Shown here: one piece after another, positions 20,980-32,880 of the stretch
Position numbering within the stretch: position 1 is the stretch's first letter
Layout of the letters: each line of letters starts with the position of its first letter
Source: Terfezia claveryi
Taxonomy: Eukaryota; Ascomycota; Pezizomycetes; Pezizales; Pezizaceae
DNA length: 64,000 bases
Direction: 5' to 3'
Assembly (NCBI GenBank): GCA_015179025.1
Contig: WHUX01000158.1
Coordinates: forward strand, 1 to 64,000
Made by a program: the position numbers and the translations under genes
Notes under the pieces: model-generated
The model's database searches: none
Seen by the model: only the letters and a program-made list of their open reading frames with translations
What the model was told of the DNA's origin: nothing

Positions 20980-23400
20980 TGTTCATATGGACTTAGGCAT
21001 ACGAGAAACTAATGCTTTTGGACACTTATATATATGTATATGAGAAACTCATGCTATTCAGACTTGTATATATATATGCGAGAAAGTCATACTTTTGATG
21101 CTTATTAGTATATATATAAGAAATCCATATATTCGCAAGCATACATATATATATATATGAGAAACTCAGGCATTTGGAGACATATATATATATATGTGAG
21201 AAATCTATAAATTCATGAGCATATATATATATATACATGAGAAACTCATTCTTTTGGACACTAATATATATATATGTGAGAAACTCATGCTTTTGAGACT
21301 TATATATATATATGCGAGAAACTCATACTTTTGAGAATTATTAGTATATATATGAGAAATCTATGCATTGGTAAGCATATATATATATATATATGAGAAA
21401 CTCATGCTTTTAGAGATATATATATATATATGAGCAATGTATGTATTTGCAGGCTTATATATATATATATGCGAGAAACTCATGCTTGTGGAGACATATA
21501 GAGAAATATGTCTTGATAGACATATATATATATATGTATCAGAAACTTATACTTTTGGAGACTTATATATATATATGTGAGAATCTCGTACTTTTGGAGA
21601 GATATATATATATATGTGAGAAATCTATAGAGTCATGAGCTTATGTATATATATATAAGAAATCTATGTATTCGCAGGCTTAAATACATATATATACGAG
21701 AAACTTTTGCTTTTCGAGACATATAGAGATATTTATATATTTGGAGGCATATATATATATATGTATAAGAAACTCATGCTTTTGGAGCTATAGAGAAATG
21801 TAGGCAAGACTAATATATATGCATAGGTAAGAAAGTTATGCATTGGCAGCCTCTAAATCTATATAGAATCAATCTATAAGCCTTATCCGCACAAGATTCT
21901 CGCAGAGATATATATATATATATGAGCAATGTATGTATTTGCAGGCTTATATATATATATATGCGAGAAACTCATGCTTGTAGAGACATATAGAGAAATA
22001 TGTCTTGATAGACATATATATATATATGTATCAGAAACTTATACTTTTGGAGACTTATATATATATATGTGAGAATCTCGTACTTTTGGAGAGATATATA
22101 TATATATGTGAGAAATCTATAGAGTCATGAGCTTATGTATATATATATAAGAAATCTATGTATTCGCAGGCTTAAATACATATATATACGAGAAACTTTT
22201 GCTTTTCGAGACATATAGAGATATTTATATATTTGGAGGCATATATATATATATGTATAAGAAACTCATGCTTTTGGAGCTATAGAGAAATGTAGGCAAG
22301 ACTAATATATATGCATAGGTAAGAAAGTTATGCATTGGCAGCCTCTAAATCTATATAGAATCAATCTATAAGCCTTATCCGCACAAGATTCTCGCAGAGA
22401 TATATATATATATATGAGCAATGTATGTATTTGCAGGCTTATATATATATATATGCGAGAAACTCATGCTTGTAGAGACATATAGAGAAATATGTCTTGA
22501 TAGACATATATATATATATGTATCAGAAACTTATACTTTTGGAGACTTATATATATATATGTGAGAATCTCGTACTTTTGGAGAGATATATATATATATG
22601 TGAGAAATCTATGGAGTCATGAGCTTATATATATATATAGAAGAAATCTATGTATTCGCAGGCTTAAATACATATATATACGAGAAACTTTTGCTTTTCG
22701 AGACATATAGAGATATTTATATATTTGCAGGCATATATATATATATGTGTAAGAAACTCATGCTTTTGGAGCTATAGAGAAATGTAGGCAATACTAATAT
22801 ATATGCATAGGTAAGAAAGTTATGTATTGGCAGCCTCTAAATCTATATAGAATCAATCTATAAGCCTCATCCGCACAAGATTCTCGCATATATACTAATA
22901 AGCCTCAAATGCATGAGATTCTTATATATATATATATATATCTCTAAAAGCATAAGTTTCTTGCATATATACAAATAAGCCTCAAAAGTATGAGTTTCTC
23001 ATATATATATATATCAATCTCAAAAGTATGAGTTTCTTGCATATATATATATATGTCTCCAAAAGCATGAGTTTCTAATACATATATATATATATACCTG
23101 CAAATATATACATTTCTTGCATAGATATATACATATCTCCAAAGGTACGAGTTTCTTGTACATATATATATATATGCTTACGAATACATAGATTTCTCGT
23201 ATATATATATATATATATCTCTAAAAGCCCAAGTTTCTTGTACATATATATATATATGCTTGTGAATGTATAGATTTCTTACATATATACTAATAAGCTT
23301 CAAAAGTATAAGTTTCTCGTATATATATATATAAGTCTCAAAGGCATGAGTTTCTCGCATATATATATATAAGTGTCAAAAAGCATGAGTTTCTCATATA
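20980..23400 (+). repeat. AT-rich core array of the palindrome
   Basis: Short units (about 35-45 bp) of (TA)n followed by GAGAAACTCATGCTTTTGGAG. Left of about 22890 they read in this orientation; right of it they appear as reverse complements (GCATGAGTTTCTC), so the centre of symmetry lies inside this array. Confidence 0.88.
21413..22888 (+). repeat. 492-bp unit triplicated in tandem
   Basis: Three almost identical copies begin at about 21413, 21905 and 22397; GAGCAATGTATG recurs at 21432, 21924 and 22416, exactly 492 bp apart. The copies differ at only a few positions. Each unit is itself made of the core array and ends CACAAGATTCTCGC. This part is present on one side only, so it shifts the centre of the palindrome. 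Confidence 0.9.
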
Positions 23401-23699
23401 CCTAAGTCCATATGAACAAGCCCACCCTTAATACTCCTATTATTTACTTCCGTAAACCCATAGCTAGCAGGCATATATAGCCTAAAATATGTATGTGCTG
23501 ATCTGTTACACTAGTATATGTCAAATCTGCCTTCCAATAAATCAACACATATTTCCTAGCTATATCAACTGACACATATTTCTAGGGCTGTATAAACCAA
23601 CAGAACATGAGAGTATATGTACCTCCTCTTATCACAAGTATGATATATAATGCAGTCAGTAGAAGGTCAAGCATCTAGCACTGAGGTTAGGACTCCCCC

Positions 23700-24860
23700 A
23701 GTGCACTTTCGAGATATCCCCTATCTATATGTGCAGACATAGCCAGGTATATGAACTCACTAGACAACTTATAGACTCTATGTGAAAGCCTAGCTAATTG
23801 CTTTTAGGACGCCCAAAGTACAGTTGTGAGATATCCCCAATCTATGTGTACAGATACAGGTATAGCTAGGTACATAAACTCACTAGAAACTAGCAGACTC
23901 TATATGAAGGTACTGCTTATTGCTCTTAGGGATATCCAAACTACAGTTACAATATATCTCCAATCTATATGTATAGATACAGGCATTGCTAGGTATTGAA
24001 CTCGCCAGAAACTAGCAGACTCTATATGAAGGTATTACTAATTGCTCTTAGAATACCCAAAGTACAGTTACGAGATATCCCCAATCTATATGCACAGATA
24101 CAAGTATAGCTAAGTACTAAACTTGCCAGAAACTAGTAGACTCTATATAAAGGTATTGCTAATTGCTCTTAGTATATCCAAAGTACAGTTGCGAGATATT
24201 CCTAATGTATGTATGCAGACACAGATATAGCTAGATATATGAACTTGCCAGAAACTAGCAGACTCTATATAAAGGTATTGCTAATTACTCTTAGTATGCC
24301 CAATGTACAGTTGCAAGATATTCCTAATATATGTATGCAGACACAGATATAGCTAGGTATATGAACTTGCCAGAAACTAGCAGACTCTATGTGAAGGCAT
24401 TGCTAATTGCTCTTAGAGATGCCCAAACTGTAGTTGCGATATATCCTTAATCTATGTATATAGATACAAGCATAGCTAGGTACAGAACTCACTAGAAACT
24501 AGTGCACTCTATATGAAGACATTACTAATTACTTTTAGGGATACCCAAACTGCAGTTGTGAGATATTTCTAATCTATATGTATTGATACAGGCATAGCTA
24601 GGTACTGAACTTGCTAGAAACCAGTGGACTCTATATAAAAGCCTGGCTAATTGCTATTAGGACACCCAAAGTATAGTTGTAAGATATCTCCAATCTATAT
24701 GCATCGACACAGGCATGGCTAGGTACGTGAACTCACCAAAAACAAGGGACTCTATGTGAAAGTAATACTAATTTCTTTTAGGACTCCGATAAAATATTCT
24801 CTATTTATATTCATAGACATAGCTAGGTATATAAACTTGCTAGAAAGTTAGTAGACTCTA
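23700..24860 (-). repeat. 122-bp satellite, right arm (inverted), first part
   Basis: Reverse complement of the left-arm satellite. TGCTCTTAG recurs at 23921, 24043 and 24165 (122-bp period). It is interrupted at 24861 by pogo copy 2, with the TA duplication at 24859-24860, and resumes at 27107. Confidence 0.88.
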
Positions 24861-27106
24861 CCATCTATCATAGAGTAGTGCATCATCAACGGGATATGCA
24901 TCAGCCCCTGTGCTATGCCTAGCTTAGAAATGTAAGCATGCATGTGGGGTAAATATCAACTAAATCTCCACCAGTGCAATCAATCTTTGGTCAAATACAA
25001 CTTAGAGAATGTAATAGAACTAATGGTATACGAATTCTGGCCATATATAATCGAGTTTGGTACTAATAAAGTGTTTGTTATTATGATGGGCAAGCTAAAG
25101 CAACGTCAACTTCAGGTGGCCAAAGAGGAGGCCAATCGAAAGAAAGCTATTAAGAACATATACACTGGAGTACAATAAGGACAGTTTAAATTAATGCAAA
25201 ATGCAGTGGAAGTATATGGAGTTTATTATTCTACTGTATGGAGGTATCTAAAAGGAGCAAAACTATGGAAATTAGCATATACGTATTAACAGCTATTGAT
25301 GCCAGCAGAAGAGAGATCAATTGTCAGGTGGATAGTATTATTTGAGGAGTTTGGATTCCCACCTCGAGTCAACCATATCAAGGAAGCAATTGTACTATTG
25401 AAGCATCCAGAGCTTGGTTTAGTAGAAAAAGCTATTGAGATATATTTTGATAAGATACATGGCAAAAATTATTTAACTCACTTTCTAGATCAATATCTAA
25501 ATCTAGTATCTAAGCTCAGTAGTAACTTTGACAAGTGGTGTATCAAACAGAGTAATCCAGGAGTTATTCAGCATTATTTTAGTAAGGTTAAGCAAGTACA
25601 GAAGAAATATTCTATAACCAAGAGCAATACCTATAACATAGATGAAAAGGGGTTTTGACAGGGGATATCTGATAGAGCTAAGGTTATATATTAATGCCGT
25701 GAATGTGGTATGACTGAAAAGATGGCTACTGATGGTACAAGGGAGTTAATTACTGTGGTGGAAACTATTTCTAGAGATGGTATTATTCTTTCTCCCCTTA
25801 TTATTTATAAGGGTGTTGCACATTATATAGAATAGTATCAGTACTTGGATTCATTAATTAATATCTGCAAGGATTGGAAGTTTACTTATATCAAGACTGG
25901 GTGGAATAATAGCTTTTTAAGTGTTGCAAGGTTGAAGCATTTCGATAATATTACTAAAGGGCGCTTAGTGTCACCACACTAATACCGATTTCTTATTCTT
26001 GATGGTTGTGAGATTTATATTCATATTGATTTCATTGAATATTATATAGATTATTGATTTGTTGCATATTGTCTTCCTTTTCATATAATACATCTCTTTC
26101 AACTGTTGAATATTGGTATATTTTCACTACTACAGAAGATATATAGGAAGGAGGTTAATTGGCTAACTCATTTTGGTAATGTAGTGATCAACAAGAGAAA
26201 TTTTCTACTACTATTAGTAAAGGCTCAAGGTTAGGCATATGCAAAAGAAAATATTCTAGGTGCATAGAGGAGTAGTGGACTAATTCCATATAATTCCCGA
26301 AAGGTTTTAACCAAATTACCAACCTATTAAGATCCGGAGAAGGAATTGAAACTGGCATCCCCACCACTAGTAACTCCTACACCTCGAAATTCTACTGCAA
26401 TGCTACACAATGCCAGGCAAGCCAAGCTATTACTTCAACAAAAGGATCAGGAAATTAATCAAGTTGAATTAGCAAAGTTAATCAACTTTTTAGAGAGGTT
26501 CGCTCTCAATACTGATCCCGACCTACAACTCGAACGAAATACATTCAGAAAGTAGCAACAAGCATAAAAATTAGCAGTCCCAGTTAATAGGAAAGAACTA
26601 TCAACTGAGAAGGATATGGTACTTGATGGCACTATACTCTATCAGCTCTATTTACAAAGAAATTATGCTGAGAAGAAGAAAGAAGCTGCACGGGAGGCCT
26701 ATGCATATTGCATGTCTCAGCCACTATCTCAGAAGAATACAGGCAAAGCAATGCAATCATGCAAGGTATCAGTCTACTTTGAAGAGTCAGAGGGATCTAG
26801 AACAACTGAGGAATCACTAAATGAGTTCAGATTGGAGATAGAAGATTAGGAGTCTGATCTAGAGGCTCCATTCAATAAGGACACCTCAATTGAGTCAGTT
26901 ATTATAGTGGCTACCCTCCTACCTATGAGGTAGCAAGTACCCTCATTACCTCAAACTCCTATCAGGCCTCGTCATATATCTACTATTGTTGTTAGAAGAA
27001 GTATTGGATCACCTGTATATCATGTAACTAGATCTCAGGCTGCTAGAAGTTTAGTGCATAAATTGATACATTTCCCAGTAATGAGGTACTACCCTGTAAT
27101 ATATGG
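24861..27106 (+). mobile_element. Fot1/pogo-like DNA transposon, copy 2 (2246 bp)
   Basis: Same length and ends (CCAT...ATGG) as copy 1, in the opposite orientation, with TA at 24859-24860 and 27107-27108. Removing it rejoins the satellite phrase GACTCTATGTGGAAGCATTG. No net length change relative to copy 1, but dense C-to-T and G-to-A changes. Confidence 0.95.
24942..27053 (+). pseudogene. pogo/Fot1-type transposase, decayed copy
   Basis: Colinear with the transposase at 1572-3683: start codon and stop lie at the same distance from the element ends. Recognisable pieces are 24942-25178 (N-terminus), 25296-25658 (CENP-B-like region ending in NIDEKGF, the first catalytic Asp), the second Asp in LILDGCEI near 26000, and a C-terminal piece at 26346-26850. 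It carries more than a dozen stops. The third motif reads LFQLLNIG where copy 1 has LLQPLDVG, so that catalytic Asp is lost. Codons that are CGA-derived in copy 1 appear as CAA or TGA here. It is a dead copy that cannot encode an active enzyme; its TIRs could still be recognised by an active relative. Confidence 0.92.
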
Positions 27107-27945
27107 TATGTGGAAGCATTGCTAATTGCTCTTAGGACTCTGTAAGTGCACTCACAAGATATTTCCAATCAATATGCATAGACATAACTAGGTATGTGAA
27201 CTTAGCAGATAACTAGCGGACTCTATATAGAGGCATTGCTAATTGCTCTTAGAACTTCGTAAGTGCACTCTCAAGATATCTTCTATCAATATGCACAGAC
27301 ATAGCTAGGTATGTGGACCCTCCAGCAAATTCACAGACTTCGTGGGACTGCCTAGCTAATTGCTCTACTACTAAGGGTTGCTCATAGCAGTGGATAACTA
27401 TATTAGCAAGGGCGGTTACTACTTTAGAGATAGCTGAAGTCTGGGAAGGGCTAGATTATGGAAGGTATATATACAGGACAGAGTCCTAGTAGGATCTATG
27501 ATAGAATAGTTCAGTAGAAGTACAAATATAGCTTATTAGTATATATAGAAGCTCAAGTTCACCTAGTGCATATAATGTATTACATATACCTAGCTGCCTT
27601 TGCCTGACTGCCCCTCTCTGCCTGGCTGCGTTTGCCTGGCTGCTATTACTCTTATTCTCCATGTGCGCCAAGTAGAGTGGACATGTTACCTGTCGGATTG
27701 TTGTGCCAGGGCGCACACCTGCGTTACAGAGGCATACTGTGGTCTTATAGCGCCTAGACATTGGATGAGTGTGGATTGGCGCCTAGGGGCAGAAATAGTA
27801 TAGGGCTTAAGGGCGCGGATGCACAAGATAGGGTGCCAGGGCGCTGTTGCACAATACTGAACCCTAGGGCGCCAACCTTCTAAGTACAACATCAGGGCGT
27901 GGCCCGCATCAACAGGTAGCCATTATAGTGCATGGGGTGACCAGG
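27107..27945 (-). repeat. right arm end: 122-bp satellite remainder and tip
   Basis: 27109-27360 finishes the inverted satellite (units at 27121 and 27240). 27360-27945 is the reverse complement of the left tip at 18640-19230. It contains a CTGCCTTTGCCTGACTGCCC-like pyrimidine-rich stretch and GGGCGC words. It looks almost free of RIP-like changes compared with its left partner. Open frames here (27486-27892) have no known motif and are not called as genes. Confidence 0.75.
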
Positions 27946-28123
27946 CATCCAAGGAGTTGGTATAGTCCGTCAGGAGGCCTAGAGGGGTGTTGAGATGAGG
28001 AAAAATCTTTCGTGATGTATTATTATAGACCTGACTAACAATAGATATATCAATCCCCTTAATAGAGACTACTACAGGGCTAATACCTAAAATAAGTAAC
28101 TCATAGCTTTAAAGAAAGTCATA

Positions 28124-28407
28124 ATGGCCGAATTAATTGAAGAGATCTATTTCCAGATCCCTAACTATTGAACAGTAAGAGTAAACTATAGTGCACTAAT
28201 AAAGCCACCATTGAATGGCACAGCAACAGATGACATAGAACATATGATAATAGACAATAATTTGGTCAATTTTCTAATAGTGACAGTTAATACATATAAG
28301 CTACTGCTATTTTAGGTGTAACTTTCCAGGGTCAACAAAGCCAATCAAAGCCCTGGACTTGATAATCAGCCCTATTTTTAGGATAATGAGTTTAATATGC
28401 AGGTAGA
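28124..28407 (+). pseudogene. unknown reading frame, 5' part, split by copia
   Basis: Starts MAELIEEIYFQIPN and runs 94 codons to the copia target duplication GTAGA (28403-28407). It resumes in frame at 34924 after the element. Internal stops (TGA, TAG, TAA) look like mutated CGA, CAG or TGG codons. No family recognised; see 34924-35512. The stretch 27946-28123 before it holds nothing recognisable. Confidence 0.5.
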
Positions 28408-29048
28408 TATTAAAAGGTTATTATGAGTGGAGGTATCATGGTAGTAATTACAGAGGTAGTAGTAGTGGGTAGTAGTGCTGTTAAGTAGAGAGTACAAGCT
28501 AGCAGAAGTACAAGAGAGCTGATAGTAGAACTAAGTCGAGAGCAGACAGTCTTATTGAGTCTAATTGAGAAGTATATAGAACTACATACAGGAGTAGGAA
28601 AGCTCATATATAATAGTATAGGTTGAGAGTAAAGATCTAGTAAGAAAGTCTAAGTTATATAATCTAAGAATGGTATATCTTACATATGTGAATAAAAAAA
28701 TATATAGAGGTGTACAACTGAGATAGTAATATAAGTCAATGAATATAACAGAGAGTCATAGAAGAGATGATCATTAAGTCATAACCATTGAGACAAGTAA
28801 GTAGGAACCTTAAGTAATAAAGTAGCATCATATAACGATGATAGATACTAAGTTAGGAAAGTAAGCAAAGATACTAGGAATATATAAATGACATATAAAT
28901 ACATGTGAAAAAAATAATATAGAAGTCTTTAATCAGGTAGAAAGTATCTATATTGGGTATTAGCATGATGTAGAAGCAATCATAAGAAAGAACAATATAT
29001 TGTATAGAAATACTTAACTATATTGAAAGGAAATAATTATTTTCAATA
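28408..29048 (-). repeat. copia 3' LTR (641 bp)
   Basis: Left LTR of the minus-strand copia element. A solo copy of the same LTR occurs in opposite orientation at 52396-53037. The LTR start contains a small inverted repeat, TATTGAAA...TTTCAATA. Confidence 0.93.
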
Positions 29049-29089
29049 CTCCTTCTCACTTGTTATCCTATAATTAATGCTTTAAGATA

Positions 29090-32000
29090 GAAGAACCATA
29101 GACTAGGAAAGGCCTTTGAACATATGTCTGCTGGATTGTATTCACTAAGAATGTGCAATAGTATGATAGTGCTAGAGTTCACAAGTTCACAGATGAAGTA
29201 GTAAGTAACATCAATATGCTTTAACTTATTGGAGATTTGAGGATTATGAGATAGGTCAATAGAGTCATTATTGTTATAAGAGATGGCAGAAGGAATATTT
29301 TTAATAAAAAGCTTACTTAGTGCATTCTAAAGCCAAATTTATTGTTTAGCAGCAGTAGAACCAGCAGTATATTCTACTTCAATAGTGGAGGTTATCATAT
29401 ATTTTTGTTTTTATGATCTCCAGCAGATAGTACAAAAGGTGAGCTTAAAGATATATTCTAAGATTAACCATCAAGTGTCATGATATCCAGCAAAATCTGA
29501 ATCAGTAAACCCTTTGAGTGATAGAGGTTGTCCAAGTTTGTAAGTCAAGGTAAGGTCATGAGTACTCTTAAGGTAGCATGAGACTTATTTAACTACTCTA
29601 AAGTGATCCTTCAATAGTTTATAAGAAAATTGTGAGAGAACAGTTACAGAGTAAGCCAAGTAAGGACATATTCTAATAACTGCATATATGAGTGATCCCA
29701 GAATTTGTTGATAGAGGAAGATGTCAGTAACCTTATCTTCATCTATGTATTGTCAAAGAGTATAGTTCGAGTCAAGAGGAAGAGTGATGGGGTTGCAGTC
29801 TATCATACTGAAACGTTCGAGGATTTTGTTAATATAGGAGGATTGGGATAGTATGATACTATGCTTAGAGTACTTAATTCGAATTCCTAGAAGCCAATGT
29901 AAGTTACTTATATCAGTTAACTTAAACTCTTGTTTGAGTAACGATTTGGTAGACTTCATAATGGCTAAGTCTTTGTATCCTAATAAAGTAATATTATTGA
30001 TATAAGGGGCAAGTATAATTATGCCAGACTTATGGATAAAGACATAGGAGTCAAAGGCAGATGCAGAGAAACCTATTATTAGAAGGAAAGATGTTAATTG
30101 TCCATACCACTAATGAGGAGACTGCTTTAATCCATAAATAGATCGGTTAAGTTTAGTATACATGCCGTCAATCTAGGTACCTTCCAGGAGTTGTATGTAA
30201 ATAATTTCATTCAAAGAGCTGTAAAAGAAGGCTACTTTGATATCCATTTATTGAGGTTCCTATTGGAAGTGGGTAGATAAAGTGATAAGGAGGTGAAGAG
30301 AGTTATATTAGACAACAGGAGAAAAAATTTCATCAAAGTCTATGCTGGGTTATTGAGAGGAATCTTGAGCAACTAGATGAGCCTTGTACTGATCGATATT
30401 CCTATTAGCATCTCACTTAATCTTAAATACTTACTTGCTTCCAATAATATTCCTATCTCATAGTGTCAGAACTACTTTTCAAACATCTTAATCCTTTATA
30501 GCTTCCAACTCATTGTTCATAGCCTTTCTCTATTTTTCTATATTAGGTGAATTAACAGCCTGTTTAAATGTTCGAGGTTTATCACCATATTATAAGACTA
30601 AAGCGATCAATACTTTATCTTCTTCATTATTCAGATCAAAGACTTTAGAGGGGTTTTCGATTAATCTAGATCAACTATCAAACTTATCTTTGTACTGATT
30701 ATAGGCACAATGGGAGCTTGTGCAGTTCCAAATTTAATTGGCTTAAAAACAGCTCGACCTGCCTTAGTGATGGTTATAGGTCTAACTATTTTTCTGCTAA
30801 TGATTTAGGTAAAGTTGCCATTATTAGAGTTATTAGGCAAAGATTGTAGAAAGTTTTGAAGAAATAAGGTAAGTAGTGAATATTTATCTCAATTCTGAGG
30901 TGGAGGAGGTAAGTGAATTTGTAGAGTTATTTTGGATATAGGTCCAAAAGCTAGTGGAAAAGAAGATAATGTTGCAGTTGATGTTGGAGGAATAGGTAGT
31001 GAGAAAGTAATTATGTCCAATATTATTTTAGTCAGATGGGAAAGAGTCATACCAGGGAACAATGCTTTATTAAAGAGCAAGTATCCCTTAAAATACTATT
31101 CTTCTACTTGTTTTGAATTTCATATACACTATTGTTGCCAGAGATATTTGTTTAGGAATTCTGAGCTAGTGTGTAGAATTACTTCAAGTGGAGAAGCAAG
31201 AGAAGAAGCAGTATTTATAGTTTATAACTATGATGAATTAGTCGAGTTAGATATAGATGGAAGTACCCCTTCTGGATTTGTACTCAGTCTAAAAGAGATA
31301 TCTTGTACTCGAACTGTATATATATGCTTTCTAGAAGGTACATGGACCTTATAAATAGCTGTGCTATTAGTATAACCAATGAATATACCTTTTTCAGCTC
31401 ATGGTAGGAGTTTAGTGCCAGCAAGTCATCATTCCTCAGGTATATGTATATAATATTCCTTACTGAAGGGTTGAAGGTGAGAGATGGTAGGTTTATTGCC
31501 ATGAAGACCTCATAGGGAGTCTTCCCTTTGACAGCACTATAAGGTAACTAATTTCGGAGATAGGTTGAAGTTGAGTATACTTTAGCCCAGAATCTTTTAT
31601 TCATATTCATTAACATAGCCCTTATTATATTCTGTATTATTCAATTGAAGCGTTTAGCTATACCATTAGATTCATGAGAGTAAGGGGGCATAAGTTTATG
31701 CACGATACCTTTTGACTTAAAGCACTGTTCAAGATCTTTATTAATATACTGTCCACCATTATCAGTATGGAACCCTTTAACATAGTATAATGTTTGCTTT
31801 TCAACTAAGATAACAAAGACTTGGATTGATTTAGTTGAGTCAGATTTCTGTTTAAGGAAGTAGACCTAAGAAGTACGAGAATAGTTATTAATATGTGTAA
31901 TAAAGTAGCTTGCTCTACCAAAAGAGGGTGTGAGGAGTTTACTACTAAGATCTGAATGAATAAGTTCAAGAATGTTAGAGGTATAAGACATTGAAGACTT

Positions 32001-32880
32001 AGAGACAGAGTGAGTAGATTTGGTGAGTATGTATGGCTCGTAATAATAATTATCAGGGGGTGTTGAGAGAATATCACCATCAGAGTAGAGTTCTTTATGC
32101 TTGAGGATAGTAATAGCTTAATGACTGAATGACTGATGCCAGTAATCAATTATTTTTTGAGAAGAGGAGACCAATGCTTTTTCATTTGACTCAATAATAA
32201 ACAGGAGACTTCTAACAAATTCTACTATAAATAACACAGAATCATTGCCTTTCTTCGTAATATAAAACCTAGAGTTTGTAGAGAAAGTGGAAAGATGAGA
32301 TCAAATAGTATTCTAAGAAAACAGTGAGTGACCAAGAGAAGGAATATATTGAATATTGATAAGACGAACAGTAGAAGTAGAGCCATTAGGGAGTAGACAG
32401 TTAAGAAGAACTGTCCCTTTTCCTTCAGCTTTAAGGAGATTATTACCAGCTCCTTCTACAGTTCTACTATCCTCTGAAGAGTTCTCGAAGTGTTCTATAT
32501 TGTTAGTCATATAAGTACTATATGCTGTATCGAGTTTCCAGATAGTTTTTCGTGATAGGTTACTAACACTAAGAGCCTCATCTTTGGAACTACCAGAGCT
32601 GCCAACAATAAGTACCTGTTCTTTCTTGTCTTCTTTCTTTTTATTGTTCTTCTTATCTTCATTTGACTTCTTTAACTTTTGGCATTTATACCATATGTGA
32701 CTAGTATATTTACCGAGTTGATGCTTCTTACAATAGATGCATTCCATATCGGAGTCTTTTTTCTGTTGTTGTGATTGCTGCTGTTGAGGGTTACCTTTCT
32801 TCTTGAACGAGGCAGAAAGAGCAGTATTCTATTTTTAGATTTCAGAACCAATAAAAAGAAGACGTAGTTTTGTATTAGCA
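29090..32880 (-). pseudogene. pol: copia pol: protease, integrase, RT, RNase H, decayed
   Basis: Reading leftwards on the minus strand: a CCHC-like knuckle (CIYCKKHQLGKYTSHIWYKC, 32740-32690) with an enlarged spacing, and the protease-like segment WKLDTAYSTYMTN (32540-32500). The integrase core has FHTDNGGQYIN and PYSHESNGIAKRFN (31790-31640). RT (about 30700-29750) contains KVAFFY and LNRSIYGLKQSP. RNase H (29600-29090) ends in a copia-type ADMCSKAFPSLW. The RT active site, normally YVDD, reads YINN at about 30010, consistent with two G-to-A changes. Numerous stops. The whole would be one polyprotein in a functional copy, acting in cytoplasmic particles and then at the integration site. Confidence 0.88.

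Larger units (their letters stand above)
18640..27945. repeat. giant inverted repeat (arms about 3.5 kb, centre near 22.2 kb)
   Basis: Left-arm sequences recur as reverse complements in mirror order on the right. The tip at 18640-19230 matches 27360-27945 (TATATACTAATAAGC near 19022-19036 against GCTTATTAGTATATA near 27532-27546). The 122-bp satellite occupies 19230-20690 and, inverted, 23700-27360. A unique-looking block at 20700-20960 (CCTCAGCACTAGCTACTTAA...) matches 23400-23690. Subtracting the 2246-bp pogo insertion, both arms are about 3.5 kb. The right tip is much less mutated than the left (GGGCGC words against AT-rich equivalents). Exact outer ends could not be fixed and no flanking duplication was recognised. 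Confidence 0.8.

Noticed and set aside
27600..27892. GC-richer open frames at the right palindrome tip
   Set aside because: Overlapping frames on both strands, no motif, and the left-arm partner shows no matching protein.
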